From assembly GCA_963771835.1 (NCBI GenBank), contig CAVYVA010000004.1:1-64000 (forward strand): a stretch of 64,000 nucleotides of DNA, given 5' to 3'. The DNA is from CAVQCJ01 sp963771835 (GTDB lineage Bacteria > Actinomycetota > Actinomycetes > Prado026). Of the stretch, positions 1 to 9,418 are shown piece by piece; the stretch's first letter is position 1; every line of letters starts with the position of its first letter. The notes beneath the pieces were generated by a model. The model had not been told where the DNA came from. It was given only the letters and a program-made list of their open reading frames with translations, and did no database searches. Position numbers and translations under genes: made by a program.

Positions 1-225
1 ATGACGCGCGCGGCGTCCATCGAGCTGTTCGGTGCGGCCACCTTCGCCGACCGGATTGTCGGAGCCGACTGCCTCGAACGCGCGGAGTCCGCCGTCGGAG
101 CAGAACCGGCGGGGCAGTTCAAGGCGGCCGGGATGGCCGTCACCGCTGGACAGCGACTCGTCCGGGCCGGCGAGCTGCAAGCCGCGGCTCAGGCGCGAAC
201 CCGACGACTCGCCGATCCCCCCTAG
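1..225 (+). CDS. Unrecognised open frame, possibly 3' end of a gene entering from the left
   Basis: The frame is open from base 1 to a TAG at 223-225 and has strong G/C preference at third codon positions, which supports real coding. The peptide is hydrophilic and rich in Ala, Glu and Arg, with no membrane segment or motif that I recognise. An ATG sits exactly at base 1, so I cannot tell whether this is a complete 74-residue protein or the C-terminus of a longer one. It converges on the small minus-strand gene at 253-549. No function is proposed. Confidence 0.4.
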   Translation: MTRAASIELFGAATFADRIVGADCLERAESAVGAEPAGQFKAAGMAVTAGQRLVRAGELQAAAQARTRRLADPP

Positions 226-252
226 CCCATCCATCGCCCTTGCTGGCCGCAC

Positions 253-549
253 TCATCTCGGCTGTGGCAGGGCCCTCGAGCGGCGTCGGCCTACCAGGTC
301 GAACAACCAGACTAGGACGGCGACCGCGAGGAGGACGACGGCCGCACCCTGCACCATCCAGCCGAAGTCCGTCGGCCCGGCAGTCCCGATCGAAGGTGCG
401 CCATCCAACGACCGCGACGGGGTTGGGAAGGCGCCGTCATTCGGGTCGTGGATCGGCCCCCCCGCGAGGGCAGCCGGGCCAGCACCCAGCAGCACCGGCG
501 TGAGCATCCCGACCAGCAGCCGTCCCAGCAGGCGAGCGCTTCTGTACAC
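253..549 (-). CDS. Small secreted/membrane protein with signal sequence and C-terminal membrane segment
   Basis: The 98-residue protein opens with a basic stretch and a hydrophobic segment (LLVGMLTPVLLGAGPAALA) that looks like a signal peptide. A Gly/Pro/Asp-rich middle follows, and then a second hydrophobic helix (VQGAAVVLLAVAVLVWLF) with a basic tail. That layout suggests a type I-like membrane protein with its loop outside the cell. The GTG at 549 is preferred because AAGGAG lies 6 bases upstream; a GTG at 552 is the alternative. No family was recognised. Confidence 0.55.
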   Translation of the reverse strand: MYRSARLLGRLLVGMLTPVLLGAGPAALAGGPIHDPNDGAFPTPSRSLDGAPSIGTAGPTDFGWMVQGAAVVLLAVAVLVWLFDLVGRRRSRALPQPR

Positions 550-909
550 CACAGGCTCCTTCCGATTTCGTGCCGGGAGGCCCAGCACGCGAAGGATGCC
601 CGCGATATCCGACCGAGGCTGTCAGCCAGGTGACAAGACGACCGACATGTCTTCCAGCCTGGGGTTTGTCGAGGGCGGCCGTTGAGCTCGGCGGGGATGG
701 CGTCCAGGTCGGCTTGGGTGTGCCGGCCGTCGCTTCGCCGGCCTCTTCCCAAACCCCTTCCGGCCCGCGAGCCGGGACGGGCTTCTTCCACTCCTTGGAC
801 GTGTAGCGCGTCTGCGGGGCGAGGGCGGCGTGCCAGAGCCCTCTCGATCCGAGGTTATCCACAGCCCCAGAACTGGCATTTCCGGCCGGCCGCACTGTCC
901 GAGAACAGA
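550..909. other. Gene-free stretch upstream of the HTH/Clp-N pair
   Basis: About 360 bases separate the small membrane-protein gene from the HTH gene. Open frames cross this stretch on both strands, but none has a recognisable product or a good ribosome-binding site. The only clear signals are the palindromes beginning at 911, described separately. Confidence 0.4.
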
Positions 910-1170
910 GTGTCAGTTTGGATTGACGTCCCGGCACTGTCAGTCCAGACTGACAGTGTGGATATAGAGGAGATCACCACCGCCATCGGATCGGGAGACC
1001 CAGCTTCGGGACTCCGCGCGTCCGTGGCCCTTCACCGGCTCGCCGAGCGCGTCGAGGCCAACCAGGTACGGGTTGCGCGGATTGCCGGGTGGTCCTGGCA
1101 GCAGATCGGAGATGCGCTGGGCATCACTCGCCAGTCCGTCCACGCCAAGTACGGGAAGGAGCCATCATGA
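910..1170 (+). CDS. Small helix-turn-helix DNA-binding protein paired with a Clp-N protein
   Basis: The C-terminal half carries a helix-turn-helix of the form GWSWQQIGDALGITRQSVH, preceded by an amphipathic helix (LHRLAERVEANQVRVARIA). The protein is about 86 residues from the GTG at 910, or 70 from the GTG at 958; neither start has a strong Shine-Dalgarno sequence, and the second overlaps the palindrome. The TGA overlaps the ATG of the next gene (ATGA), so the two are translationally coupled. In actinobacteria such small HTH proteins often precede a Clp N-terminal-domain protein (family knowledge). It is probably a local repressor acting on the palindromes at its own start. Confidence 0.75.
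   Translation: MSVWIDVPALSVQTDSVDIEEITTAIGSGDPASGLRASVALHRLAERVEANQVRVARIAGWSWQQIGDALGITRQSVHAKYGKEPS
911..958. promoter_or_regulatory. Tandem operator-like palindromes before the HTH/Clp-N pair
   Basis: A perfect inverted repeat lies at 935-958: arm CACTGTCAGT, 4-base centre CCAG, arm ACTGACAGTG. A degenerate copy with the same 4-base spacing lies at 911-928 (TGTCAGT, TTGG, ATTGACG; 5 of 7 arm positions pair). The two centres are 27 bp apart. The pair sits directly at the start of the HTH gene, so autoregulation by that protein is the simplest reading. The motif itself was not matched to a known regulator. Confidence 0.6.
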
Positions 1171-1679
1171 CCACCGAATCCGTTGTGCCAGAGGTGCTTC
1201 ACGTCTGGGCCATCACTATGCGGGCCGGTGAAGAGGCTCGTCGCCGCGGTGATCGCCGAACTGGCACCGATCACGTCTTGCTTGCCTTGTTGGAGGATCC
1301 CTCGATCGAAGACGTGCTGGGCGTGAGCCTGCAGCAAGCTCGCCAGGGCCTTGAGTCGCTCGATCACGAAGCCCTGAGCGCGCTGGGCATGGGGTCCGGC
1401 ATCGACGCTCCGCCACTGCCGATGCGCGCCGTGCCGAAGAGGCCGAGGATCAGAGATGTCATGACGAGTGATCGCCTCCGCATGACGCCCGCGGCAAAGA
1501 GAGTGCTTGAGGAAGCGGTCAAGGCTGTGCGCCGGAAGACCCAGGTCACGGCCCAGCAGGTGCTGGCCCAGATCCTCACTCTGCAACCACCAGATCCGGC
1601 GGCGGTGCTGCTGGGCGCTCTCGGCGCGGACACGTCGGAGGTTCGGCGGCGATTGGGTGCGGGCACGCCCGACAGCTGA
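1167..1679 (+). CDS. Clp N-terminal-domain protein
   Basis: This 170-residue protein resembles the N-terminal repeat domain of ClpA/ClpC chaperones, which binds substrates or adaptors, but it has no AAA ATPase module. A first repeat includes GTDHVLLALLEDPS, and a second includes MTPAAKRVLEEAVKAVRRK followed by VTAQQVLAQILT. The start ATG overlaps the stop of the HTH gene. In other actinobacteria such stand-alone Clp-N proteins are stress-linked, and some modulate the Clp protease (family knowledge). The role here is inferred. Confidence 0.85.
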   Translation: MTTESVVPEVLHVWAITMRAGEEARRRGDRRTGTDHVLLALLEDPSIEDVLGVSLQQARQGLESLDHEALSALGMGSGIDAPPLPMRAVPKRPRIRDVMTSDRLRMTPAAKRVLEEAVKAVRRKTQVTAQQVLAQILTLQPPDPAAVLLGALGADTSEVRRRLGAGTPDS

Positions 1680-1735
1680 GTCCCGAGCGAACTTCGGCAG
1701 ACCCGATCCCGGAGGCGTAAGGGATCCCGGAACTG

Positions 1736-1754
1736 CGCACCGAAGTGCCGTTCT
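1736..1754 (+). repeat. Dispersed intergenic motif, copy 1
   Basis: The sequence CGCACCGAAGTGCCGTTCT lies between the Clp-N gene and the CPBP gene. It contains a 4-bp stem GCAC/GTGC around CGAA. Related copies occur near 2663, 13535, 14051, 15489, 26085, 31348 and 50139, and a second subfamily near 2715 and 47808. Confidence 0.55.
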
Positions 1755-1802
1755 GTTCGCCAGCGGGAGTCCTCGATCCCGCATTCTGTGCCAGGTCTGT
1801 GC

Positions 1803-2519
1803 TCACCAAAGCCCGTAGAACGGCCCAGCGAGGAAGTACGCCACCAACCCGATGGTGTTGTTGAAGCCGTGCGCGAGGACCGATGCCCACAGGGTTCGGT
1901 AGCGCAGGCGGAGCACACTGAAGAACAGTGCGTCGAGGAAGGTCGCGACGACCCCGATAACGCCCTGCTCGGTGTGGGCCAAACCGAAGAGCAGTGACGA
2001 AGCCAGGACGGCGAACGTGATACCGATTGCTCGAGCGCCCAGTACATCAGTGATGCGTGTCTGGATGTAGCCCCGGTACACGAGCTCTTCCCCGATCGCG
2101 GCCAGCGTCCACGAGAGGATCAGCAAGGTAACGAGCATCTTCACGTTCCCCTGAAGATCCTTGAAGTCGCTCAGGTCCTGCTTCTCCCCTGTGCTGTGCT
2201 CCAGCACGGGCAAGAACAGGCCCAGCTGCAGGAACGTCCAGCCCACGGTTAAGGCCAGTACTTGTGACGCGCCCCGCCAGGGACGATCAAGGCGGTGGAA
2301 CCCGAGAGTCGCCAAGCCCTCCCTTCGGATGACGAGCGAGACAGTCAGCAGCGCCAGAATCACGATGGTGGGGACGACGACGTCCAGCACCACGGCGAGA
2401 GCGGCAATCGCTACCTCAAGTGCTGCCACCGTTGCCCAAAACCGCCCCCGACGCCGTGCGCCCCCGGCGTTGTCATGATCGACTTGCCTGCCGGTGTGGT
2501 GAACGGTTTGTGCATTCAC
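1803..2519 (-). CDS. CPBP family intramembrane metalloprotease
   Basis: The 238-residue multi-pass protein has the CPBP (Rce1-like, Abi) signature: the EExxxR-type motif GEELVYRGYIQTR, a His in FGLAHTEQG, and the final motif HGFNN. These residues are expected to bind metal inside the membrane. The GTG at 2519 is chosen because GGAGGTGAC lies just upstream; the open frame continues further 5' but that part looks non-coding. Family members process prenylated or membrane proteins or give bacteriocin self-immunity. No substrate can be named here. Confidence 0.88.
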   Translation of the reverse strand: MNAQTVHHTGRQVDHDNAGGARRRGRFWATVAALEVAIAALAVVLDVVVPTIVILALLTVSLVIRREGLATLGFHRLDRPWRGASQVLALTVGWTFLQLGLFLPVLEHSTGEKQDLSDFKDLQGNVKMLVTLLILSWTLAAIGEELVYRGYIQTRITDVLGARAIGITFAVLASSLLFGLAHTEQGVIGVVATFLDALFFSVLRLRYRTLWASVLAHGFNNTIGLVAYFLAGPFYGLW

Positions 2520-2885
2520 GTCACCTCCAAAGTCGCCAGAGTTGCGGTCTTCTGGACAGGGTGGCGGCGACCGGCGCAAGAACCCCAGAGGCGAACGTCC
2601 TGCGGCCCGTTCATAGGTGCCGGACGGTCTGGCATGTCCCCGGCCGCTGACCGTGCTCGCTTCCGAACCGATGTGCCGTTCTGGTCGCCGCCTTCTCTGC
2701 CGGCGCCTCCTAGACAGCGCAAGAACCGGCATCAGGTGCGGTAGGTAGGGAATGCATCCAGCCGACAAGAGTCGCTTTAGGTGTGCGGAGCCGCCTTGTC
2801 GTCGACGAGGTTCCCCTCGTGGCCATGTGACGCCATTGGGGTAGATCTGGCGGAGCCGCCACCGCCGCGTGCACGCCTCAAACGC
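2520..2885. other. Gene-free stretch with two dispersed-motif copies
   Basis: This 366-base gap lies upstream of the CPBP gene and downstream of the six-gene light operon. It holds a plus-orientation copy of the dispersed motif at 2663-2684 (CCGAACCGATGTGCCGTTCT) and a minus-orientation copy of the second subfamily at 2715-2741. No open frame here is convincing. Confidence 0.45.
2715..2741 (-). repeat. Dispersed intergenic motif, second subfamily
   Basis: Read on the minus strand this is CCGCACCTGATGCCGGTTCT followed by TGCGCTG. It matches the copy at 47808-47834 at all but three of 27 positions. Both copies are intergenic and share the GCACC...TGCCG...TTCT core with the first subfamily. Confidence 0.5.
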
Positions 2886-4413
2886 TTAAAATATCCCTCG
2901 ACGATCCGTGGGTCCGCTCTCGGCGGCGGCGGCGATGTTTCGGATCATGGAGCCGAAGACGAGTTCCGTGGAAGGGTGCGAGGCCCTTCCAGTAGGCCTG
3001 TCCGGCCAGCCCGCGTGGGTGGAAGAGCGCACGTTGCCGCAGGATGGTCGAGCCGTCGGTGGGTTGGAGGGAGAACTCGAGCCAGGCCAGCCCGGGCAGG
3101 CGCATCTCGGCGCGCAGCCGCAGGAGCTGGTCCGGGATGCGTTCCTCGACCCGCCAGAAGTCCACGACGTCTCCGACGGCGAGTCGGTCTGGGTTCCGGC
3201 GTCCGCGGCGCAGCCCGACTCCGCCGACCGCACGGTCCATGGCTCCACGGACCCACCAGGCCAGGGGGAAGGAGTACCAGCCGTGCTCGCCGCCGATCGC
3301 GTCGAGCACCGTCCAAACCTGATGCGGGTGTCGCGTGGACGAGCTGTTCGCGGACGTCCCGGTAGAGCGTGCCGCCGGTCCAGTCGGGGTCGCCGGGCCA
3401 GGGTTGGGCTGAGGTGCCGGGGTAGGACGCCTCGCTCCACCGGGTGTCGACGGCGGCCTCGCGCACTTGGGTCAGCGCCTTGCCGCACGGCCTCGTCGAA
3501 GCCGGTCAGCCCACCGGGCGGGTCGGGGACGTAGGCGGCGATGTCGTGTTCGTGGCAGACGACCTCGTGCCGGAGCGACTCCACCAGCGGCCGGGCGATC
3601 GACGCCGGCACCGGGGTGATCAGTCCGACCCAGTGCGAGGACAGCCCCGGGGTCAGCACCGGGACGGGGATGATCAGCCGGGGCCGCAGCCCCGCCACGG
3701 CCGCGTAGCGGCGCATCATGTCGGCGTAGGTGAGCACGTCGGGGCCGCCGATGTCGAAGGTCCGGTTCACCTCCGGGGGCAGGTCCGCGGCGGCGACGAG
3801 GTAGTGCAGCACGTCGCGAACGGCGATCGGCTGGATGCGGCTGCTGACCCACCGCGGTGTGGTCATCGCCGGGAGCCGTTCGGTGAGGTAGCGCAGCATC
3901 TCGAACGACGCCGACCCTGACCCGATGATGACCGCGGCGCGCAGCTCGACGGTCGGGACGCCGGAGGCCGCGCAGGATCTCTCCGACCTCGCGGCGCGAC
4001 CGCAGATGCTCCGAGAGCCGGTCGACCGGCACCTCGGGTGGCACCAGGCCGCCCAGGTAGACGATCCGGCGTACCCCGGCCGCGTTCGCGGCGGCCGCGA
4101 AGGTCTGTGCCATCGCCGCGTCTTCGACGGCGAACGACGGTCCGCCGGTCAGGGCGTGCAGCAGGTAGTAGGCGACCTCGACATCGCGCAGCGCCTCGGC
4201 CACGTCCTCCGGGTCGGACGCGTCGCCGCGGACCACCTCCACCCGACCCGCCCACGGCCGGTCCCGGAGCTTGTCCGGCTGACGCGCGAGCACCCGCACC
4301 GTGAACCCCGCGTCGAGCAGGTGCGGGACCAGCCGCCCGCCGATGTATCCCGTCGCCCCCGTCACCAGGACTCGACGATCGGCGTCGGCTTGGTCGGCCA
4401 TCGTGCCGAACAT
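2886..4413 (-). pseudogene. DUF2867-type NAD(P)-binding oxidoreductase, frame broken at four places
   Basis: Pieced together across frames this is a protein of about 500 residues: an N-terminal Rossmann part (VLVTGATGYIGGRLVPHLLD), a middle with RPLVESLRHEVVCHE, and a C-terminal DUF2867 part (WRVEERIPDQLLRLRAEMRL, then ALFHPRGLAGQAYW). Frame changes fall near 3970 (one extra G), 3480, 3310 and 2965. Each piece is well conserved between breaks. The start is ATG 4413 or 4401, inside the end of the methyltransferase gene, and GGAGG lies upstream. It is the last gene of the light-response operon. In other bacteria this protein travels with the FAD oxidoreductase/DUF1365/cyclopropane-synthase set, presumably in lipid modification. 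Confidence 0.75.
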
Positions 4414-5853
4414 ACGCCTCCGAGGGCCCCGGCGATCTTGCTGCGGGCATCGCTCCCGGCTTCCGCGACCGGCGGTTGAGGGGCCTTGCCGGACTGTGTC
4501 GGGGTTCCCGTCACGGTCGCGAGCTCGGCGAGCGGGACGGCCGGTGCCGGGCCGTCGTGGCGTTGCAGCTGGATCAGGCTGACATCGATGTACCCGGTCC
4601 GGAAGCCTGCCTCGCAGTAGGCGAGGTAGTACTCCCAGGTGCGCCGGAACGTGTCGTCGAAGCCCAGGGCGGCCACGGTCTCCCACTGGGCGAGGAAGCG
4701 TTGGCGCCAGCAGCGCAGCGTGCGGGCGTAGTCGAGCCCGTGATCGCGGCGCTGGGTGATCCGCAGGCCGGTGTGCTCGGCGAGGGTCGCCTCGATCGCG
4801 TCGATCGAGGGGATCAGGCCGCCGGGGAAGATGTGCTTGTTGATCCAGGTGTAGGCGCGGCGGCTGACCAGCATCCGCTCGTGCGGCATGGTGATGGACT
4901 GCAGGGCCACCCGGCCGCCGGGCTTGAGCAGCGCGTCCAGGGCCGCGAAGTAGGTCGGCCAGTAGTCCGCGCCGACCGCCTCGATCATCTCCACGCTGAC
5001 CACGGCGTCGTACTGGCCGACCGCCTCGCGGTAGTCCTGCAGCAGGATCGTGACCCGGTCGTCGACCCCGGCCTCGCGGACCCGCTGCTGGGCCAGCCGC
5101 TGCTGTTCCGACCGACAGGGTCAGCGAGGTCACGGTGGCGCCGCGCTGGGCGGCGCGGATGCTGAGCGCGCCCCAGCCGGTGCCGATCTCCAGCACCTGG
5201 CTGCCTGGCCGGACGCCGGCGGCGTCGAGCACGCCGTCGATCTTGCGCAGCTGGGCTCGGGTCAGGCTGTCACCGTCGTCGCTGTCGCTGTCGTTGCCGT
5301 CGGGGTCGAACCAGGCGCAGGAGTAGGTCATGGTCTCGTCGAGGAAGGTCGCGAACATCTCGTTCGACAGGTCGTAGTGGGCCTCGACGTTGCGCCGGGC
5401 CACGGCGGTCGTGTTCGACTCCCGGTGTCCGCGCATCCGCTGCGCCCAGACCCGAAGCCCCTGCAGGCCGGGCGGGACGACGGTGGTGAGCTGGGTGGCG
5501 AACGCGGTGAGCAGGTCGGCCAGCTGCGGGGAGCTCCAGTCCCCGGCCTGGTAGGCCTCGCCGAAGCCGATGTTGGCGTCCAGGCCGAAGCGCCGGAACA
5601 GCTCGGCCGGGCGGGCGAGGTGCATCACCGGGTCGTCGGGCCCGCCGGCTCCCCAGCGCTGCCCGTCGGGCAGCTCGACCCGGATCGGCATCTTGCCGGA
5701 CGCCGGTCGCGGAAGATGAGCTCGGCAACGCTGGCGCGGACCGGCGACCGCGTCGGGGACGTCGACCGGGACCGGTCGTGCGCGCGTCGCGGACCCGGAC
5801 GGGCGGGCCGGATGCGTCTGCACGGGCCACGGGCTGATGGTGGACGAGCTCAC
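4362..5853 (-). pseudogene. Cyclopropane-fatty-acyl-phospholipid synthase-like SAM methyltransferase, frameshifted
   Basis: The catalytic part is clear: HYDLSNEMFATFLDETMTYSCA, the SAM motif VLEIGTGWGALSIRAAQRG, then VSVEMIEAVG and the YYLAYCEAGFRTGYID C-terminus typical of CFA synthases. Frame breaks lie near 5735 and 5702, which compensate each other, and near 5110, where one extra G follows TLSV. The GTG at 5853 overlaps the TGA of the DUF1365 gene (GTGA) and is preceded by AAGGGGATCC. Family members transfer a methylene or methyl group from SAM onto unsaturated acyl chains of membrane phospholipids; some make methylated or furan fatty-acid precursors. Confidence 0.82.
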
Positions 5854-6593
5854 TGGATCCCCTTCTGAGGGATGTGCGGTGTCCGGGGCAGCACGGGGAT
5901 GCGGCGCAGCCACAGTCGGATCCCGTGCAGCCGGATCAGCGCGGAGACCCGGTAGCTGCCGAACGGGTGGCGCAGCAGGGTCCGGACCAGCCGGCGGCGG
6001 GTGGCCGGGTGCCGGGTGCCGCGCAGCCGGACGGGGAAGACGGTCTGGCCGTGCTGACGCAGCGACACGGCGACCGACAGCTCGTGACCCGGCCGGCTGA
6101 CCCGCATCTGGTAGCCGCCGCCCATCGCGAGGAACGGGGAGACGTAGAACTCCTTGGCGGTCTCGGCCCGGCCCTGCGTCGTCGGGCCGCAGCAGGTAGC
6201 AGTGCCGCTCGCCGTAGGTGTTGTGCACTTCCGCGACGACGCACTCGGGGCGGCCGTCGGGCCGGGAGCACCAGTACAAGCGTGATCGGGTTGAACACGT
6301 GGCCGAGCGCGCGGGCGTTGGCCAGCATCACCACCCGTCCGCCCTGCAGGTCGACGCCCTGGGTGGCCAGCCAGGCGTCGAGGTTCTCCCGGATCGACCG
6401 TCCCGGCGCACCGAGATGGTCGGCCGCCTCGAACCGGCCGAACGGCCGCAGCCACCAGGGCAGGACCGGCAGCGCGTCCAGGTCGACCAGCCACAGGGAG
6501 ATCCGGTGCGTGAACGTCCGGCTGACCCGCTGCCGCCGGGCGTGGACTGACCTCGGCGTCATACAGGGCCGGCAGTACCTCGAGGTCGGACAT
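5850..6593 (-). pseudogene. DUF1365 family protein, frame broken at three places
   Basis: Across three frames the product reads MSDLEVLPALYDAEV, then HRISLWLVDLDALPVLPWWL, ALGHVFNPITLV, VAEVHNTYGERHCYLL, and finally KEFYVSPFLAMGGGYQMRV. This is the full DUF1365 pattern, about 245 residues. It starts 5 bases after the stop of the FAD oxidoreductase gene and overlaps the methyltransferase start. DUF1365 proteins are constant neighbours of FAD oxidoreductases and CFA-like enzymes in light- or singlet-oxygen-induced operons (family knowledge). A role in acyl-chain modification is inferred. Confidence 0.78.
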
Positions 6594-6598
6594 CGCGG

Positions 6599-7872
6599 CT
6601 ACCACGGCACGCCCAGCGATGCGGCGGCCCGGACCCCTGCGGCGCAGCCGTCCTCGTGGAAGCCCCAGCCGTGGTAGGCCCCGGCGAAGGCGAGCGGTCT
6701 CGTCGTTGATCTCCGGCAGCCGGCGCTGCGCCGCGACCGACTCCGGGGTGAAGACTGGGTGCTCGTACGACATCTTCGCGATCACGCTCGACTCGGTCGA
6801 CCCGACCGGTTCCGTTGAGGGTCACCACGTAGTCCAGCGGCTCGCCGAGCCGCATCAGCCGGTTCAGGTCGTAGCTCATCAGCGGCCGGGTCTCCTGCCC
6901 GGAGCAGGTCGGCCTTCAGGTAGTTCCACGAGGCGCGGGCGCCGGCCGGCGGGGCAGGACCGAGGCGTCGGTGTGCAGCCACGCCTCGTTGCGGGAGTAG
7001 GTGAAGGCCCCGAGGATCTCCTTCTGCGCCAGGCTGGGGTCGGCGAGCATGCCCAGCGCCGCGTCCGGGTGGGTGGCGATCACGACGCGGTCGAACTGGT
7101 GCACGGCGTCGGCGTGGTCGCGGATCTCCACCGCGTCGAAGCCGCGGGAGACCGTGCGCACCGGGGTGGAGACCCGGCACCGAGGACAGCCGCTCCGCCA
7201 CCTTGTCGACGTAGCTGCGCGAGCCGCCCACCACGGTTCGCCACGGCGGTGAGCCGCCGACCGAGAGCATCCCGTGGTGGTCGAAGAACTGGAACAGGTT
7301 GCGCGCCGGCTGCTGTGCGCTGACCTGGGGTCCGGTGGACCACACCGCGGACACCAGCGGCAGCATGAAGTGGTCGACGAAGTAGCGGGAGTAGCCGCCG
7401 GCGGCCAGGAACCGCCCAGGGTCAGCTCGTCCGAGCCGTCTTCGTCGGCCGCAAGGACGTGTCGCGCCTGCACGGTGGAAGCGGGTGACCTCCCCGAGCA
7501 TCCGCAGGTAGCGCGGCCGGGACAGGTTGCGCGGGGTCGGCGAACAGGCCGCGCAGCTTGCGGGCGCCCGCGTACTCCAGGCCGCAGCCCTCGCAGCGCA
7601 CGCTCATCGACATCTCGGATTCCTGCGTGGCGCACGTCCAGCTCGCCGAACAGCCGCAGCAGCTGGGGGTAGGTCCGTTCGTTGTGCACGATGAAGCCGG
7701 TGTCGACCCGGACCGTGCCGCCGGCCGCCCGGTCGACGTCATGGGTGTGTGCGTGCCCGCCGAGCCGGTCGTCGGCCTCGAACAGGGTCACGTCGTAGCG
7801 CCGCTGCAGAAGGTAGGCAGCGGTCAGGCCGGCGACCCCGCTGCCCACCACCGCGGCCCGGGGCCGGATCAT
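6599..7872 (-). pseudogene. FAD-dependent oxidoreductase (NAD(P)/FAD amine-oxidase-like), about nine frame breaks
   Basis: The N-terminus has a dinucleotide-binding motif, VVGSGVAGLTAAYLL, and then LFEADDRLGGHAHT. Later conserved pieces are MSVRCEGCGLEYAG, GGYSRYFVDHFMLPLVSAVW, GGSRSYVDKVAERL, RVVIATHPDAALGMLAD, RNEAWLHTD, SYDLNRLM and AYHGWGFHEDGC. They sit in alternating frames with changes near 7632, 7530, 7470, 7415, 7180, 6955, 6900, 6805 and 6692. The ATG at 7872 overlaps the stop of the SDR gene (ATGA). Intact relatives pair with DUF1365 and CFA-like proteins. I infer an oxidation or desaturation step on membrane acyl chains. Confidence 0.8.
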
Positions 7873-8915
7873 CTCGGGTCCCGGCGAGTCGACGCCACAG
7901 GTGCGTCGGTGGCCACGGCGTGGTCATGGGTCAGCGAGACGCCCGCGTGCGCAGCGGTCCACTCCCACAGCCGGTCGGCCTCACCGTCGGGCGTCGCGGT
8001 CCAGGGCAGCCGCACCGTGGACCGTGGACGGCGGTCGTGCCAGAACTGGCCGCTGCCGTGCGCGCCGGCCGCGGAGCTGGCCAGCCAGGCGATGGTGTCG
8101 GCGCCCTCCTGCGGGGATCGCAGCAGCGGCCCCATCAACCGGGCGAACCGGGGCAGCGAGGCGCGCAGGCCCGGGGTGTCCACCCACCCGGGGTGGGTGA
8201 CGTGGAACGTGACACCGCTGCCGCGGGTGCGCCGTGCCCACTCCTGGGTGAGGACGACCTGGGCGCGCTTGGCGCTGGCGTAGGCGGCTCACGCCGTTGA
8301 ACGAGCGCCGGGTCCGGCGTCAGCGCGTCGACATCCAGCCGCTGCGTGTACATCCCGCCGGAGGAGACCGTGATCACCCGCGATCCGGGCGTGGCGCGCA
8401 GCCGGGGGAACAGCAGCGACGTCAGCAGGAACGGCGCGACGACCTGAACCTGGGTCGTGGTCTCCAGGCCGTCGACGGTCTGCTCGTAGCGGTTCATCAG
8501 GGCGCCGGCGTTGTGCACCAGCACGTCCAGGCGTTCGGTCCCGGCGAGCAGGGTGTCCGCGACCGCGTGCACGTCGGACAGCCGAGCCAGGTCGGCCACG
8601 GCGACCTTCACATCGGCGCCGGGCACCTGCCGCGCGGACCTGGTCGGCCAACCAGTCGGTCCGGTCCCGGTCCCGGCCGAGCAGCCACACCGTGGCACCC
8701 ACGCCGGCCAGCGCGGCCGCGATCGCTCCGCCGAGGCCACCGGTGGCGCCGGTGACGACGACGACCCGGCCGGCCATCGAGCCGGCCGCAGGCTCGTCCC
8801 ATGCGTAGAGCCGGTGGCGCGCCAGGTAGCCGACCCGGCTGAAGCTCGGCACCACCGTCGCCTCCAGCACCGGGTCGACCACAGCGGCCGCGGCTCGCGC
8901 GACCAACCCGGTCAC
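7869..8915 (-). pseudogene. Short-chain dehydrogenase/reductase, frameshifted
   Basis: The N-terminal part shows the SDR cofactor motif VVVTGATGGLGGAIAAALAG followed by WLLGRDRDR. The next frame gives LDVLVHNAGALMNRY and SRVITVSSGGMYTQ. A third frame gives the active-site YASAKRAQ and GVTFHVTHPGWVDTPGL. Breaks fall near 8635 and twice between 8310 and 8280. The GTG at 8915 overlaps the TGA of the SRPBCC gene (GTGA), and its stop overlaps the FAD oxidoreductase start. It is the second gene of the light-response operon. The substrate is unknown. Confidence 0.78.
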
Positions 8916-9376
8916 CGCTGCCGGCCCAGTGGTCCGGAGGCCCGGGCGGTCAAGGTGGCGAGCAGCCCGTCGGACGCCCGGTCTCCGATCCGGCGGAAGG
9001 CCAGCGCGAAGATCGGTGCGGCCAGCCGGGCCAGACCCTTCAGGGCCAGGTCCGCGTCGTACTCGACCGCGGTTCCGCCGGAGGGGTCCGCGCTGAAGGT
9101 GATCGCGTCGGTCGACCGGACCGAGGCGTTCTCCGCGGCCAGCACCACGCGGTTCGGCGGATCGAACTCGGTGATCTCGTAGCGCAGCGGAACCGTGTTG
9201 CCCATGAACACCGCGTCCAGCGCGAAGACCGAGCCAAGCGCCACCGGGTCGGGCGTCACCATGCGGGCCGAGCGGACTCCCGGGTCCCACTCGGCCGTGG
9301 AGCTGAACCGGCTCAGGTACGCGAAGGCCTCGTCCAAGGGCACCGGGACGACGAGCCGGCGGCGGTAGTGGACCAC
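8912..9376 (-). CDS. SRPBCC (START-like) family protein, first gene of the light-response operon
   Basis: This 154-residue protein is the only intact member of the operon. The pattern VVPVPLDEAFAYLSRFSSTAEWDPGV followed by a beta-rich body is that of SRPBCC ligand-binding proteins, which hold lipids or aromatic compounds in a hydrophobic pocket. The GTG at 9376 follows AAGGGG at good spacing. It lies about 42 bases downstream of the predicted promoter start and is divergent from the CarH-like regulator. A lipid-handling role for the operon is inferred. Confidence 0.82.
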   Translation of the reverse strand: MVHYRRRLVVPVPLDEAFAYLSRFSSTAEWDPGVRSARMVTPDPVALGSVFALDAVFMGNTVPLRYEITEFDPPNRVVLAAENASVRSTDAITFSADPSGGTAVEYDADLALKGLARLAAPIFALAFRRIGDRASDGLLATLTARASGPLGRQR

Positions 9377-9418
9377 GGGTAGATCCCCTTCATGGTGCGG
9401 CGAGTCGGGCTTGCTTCT

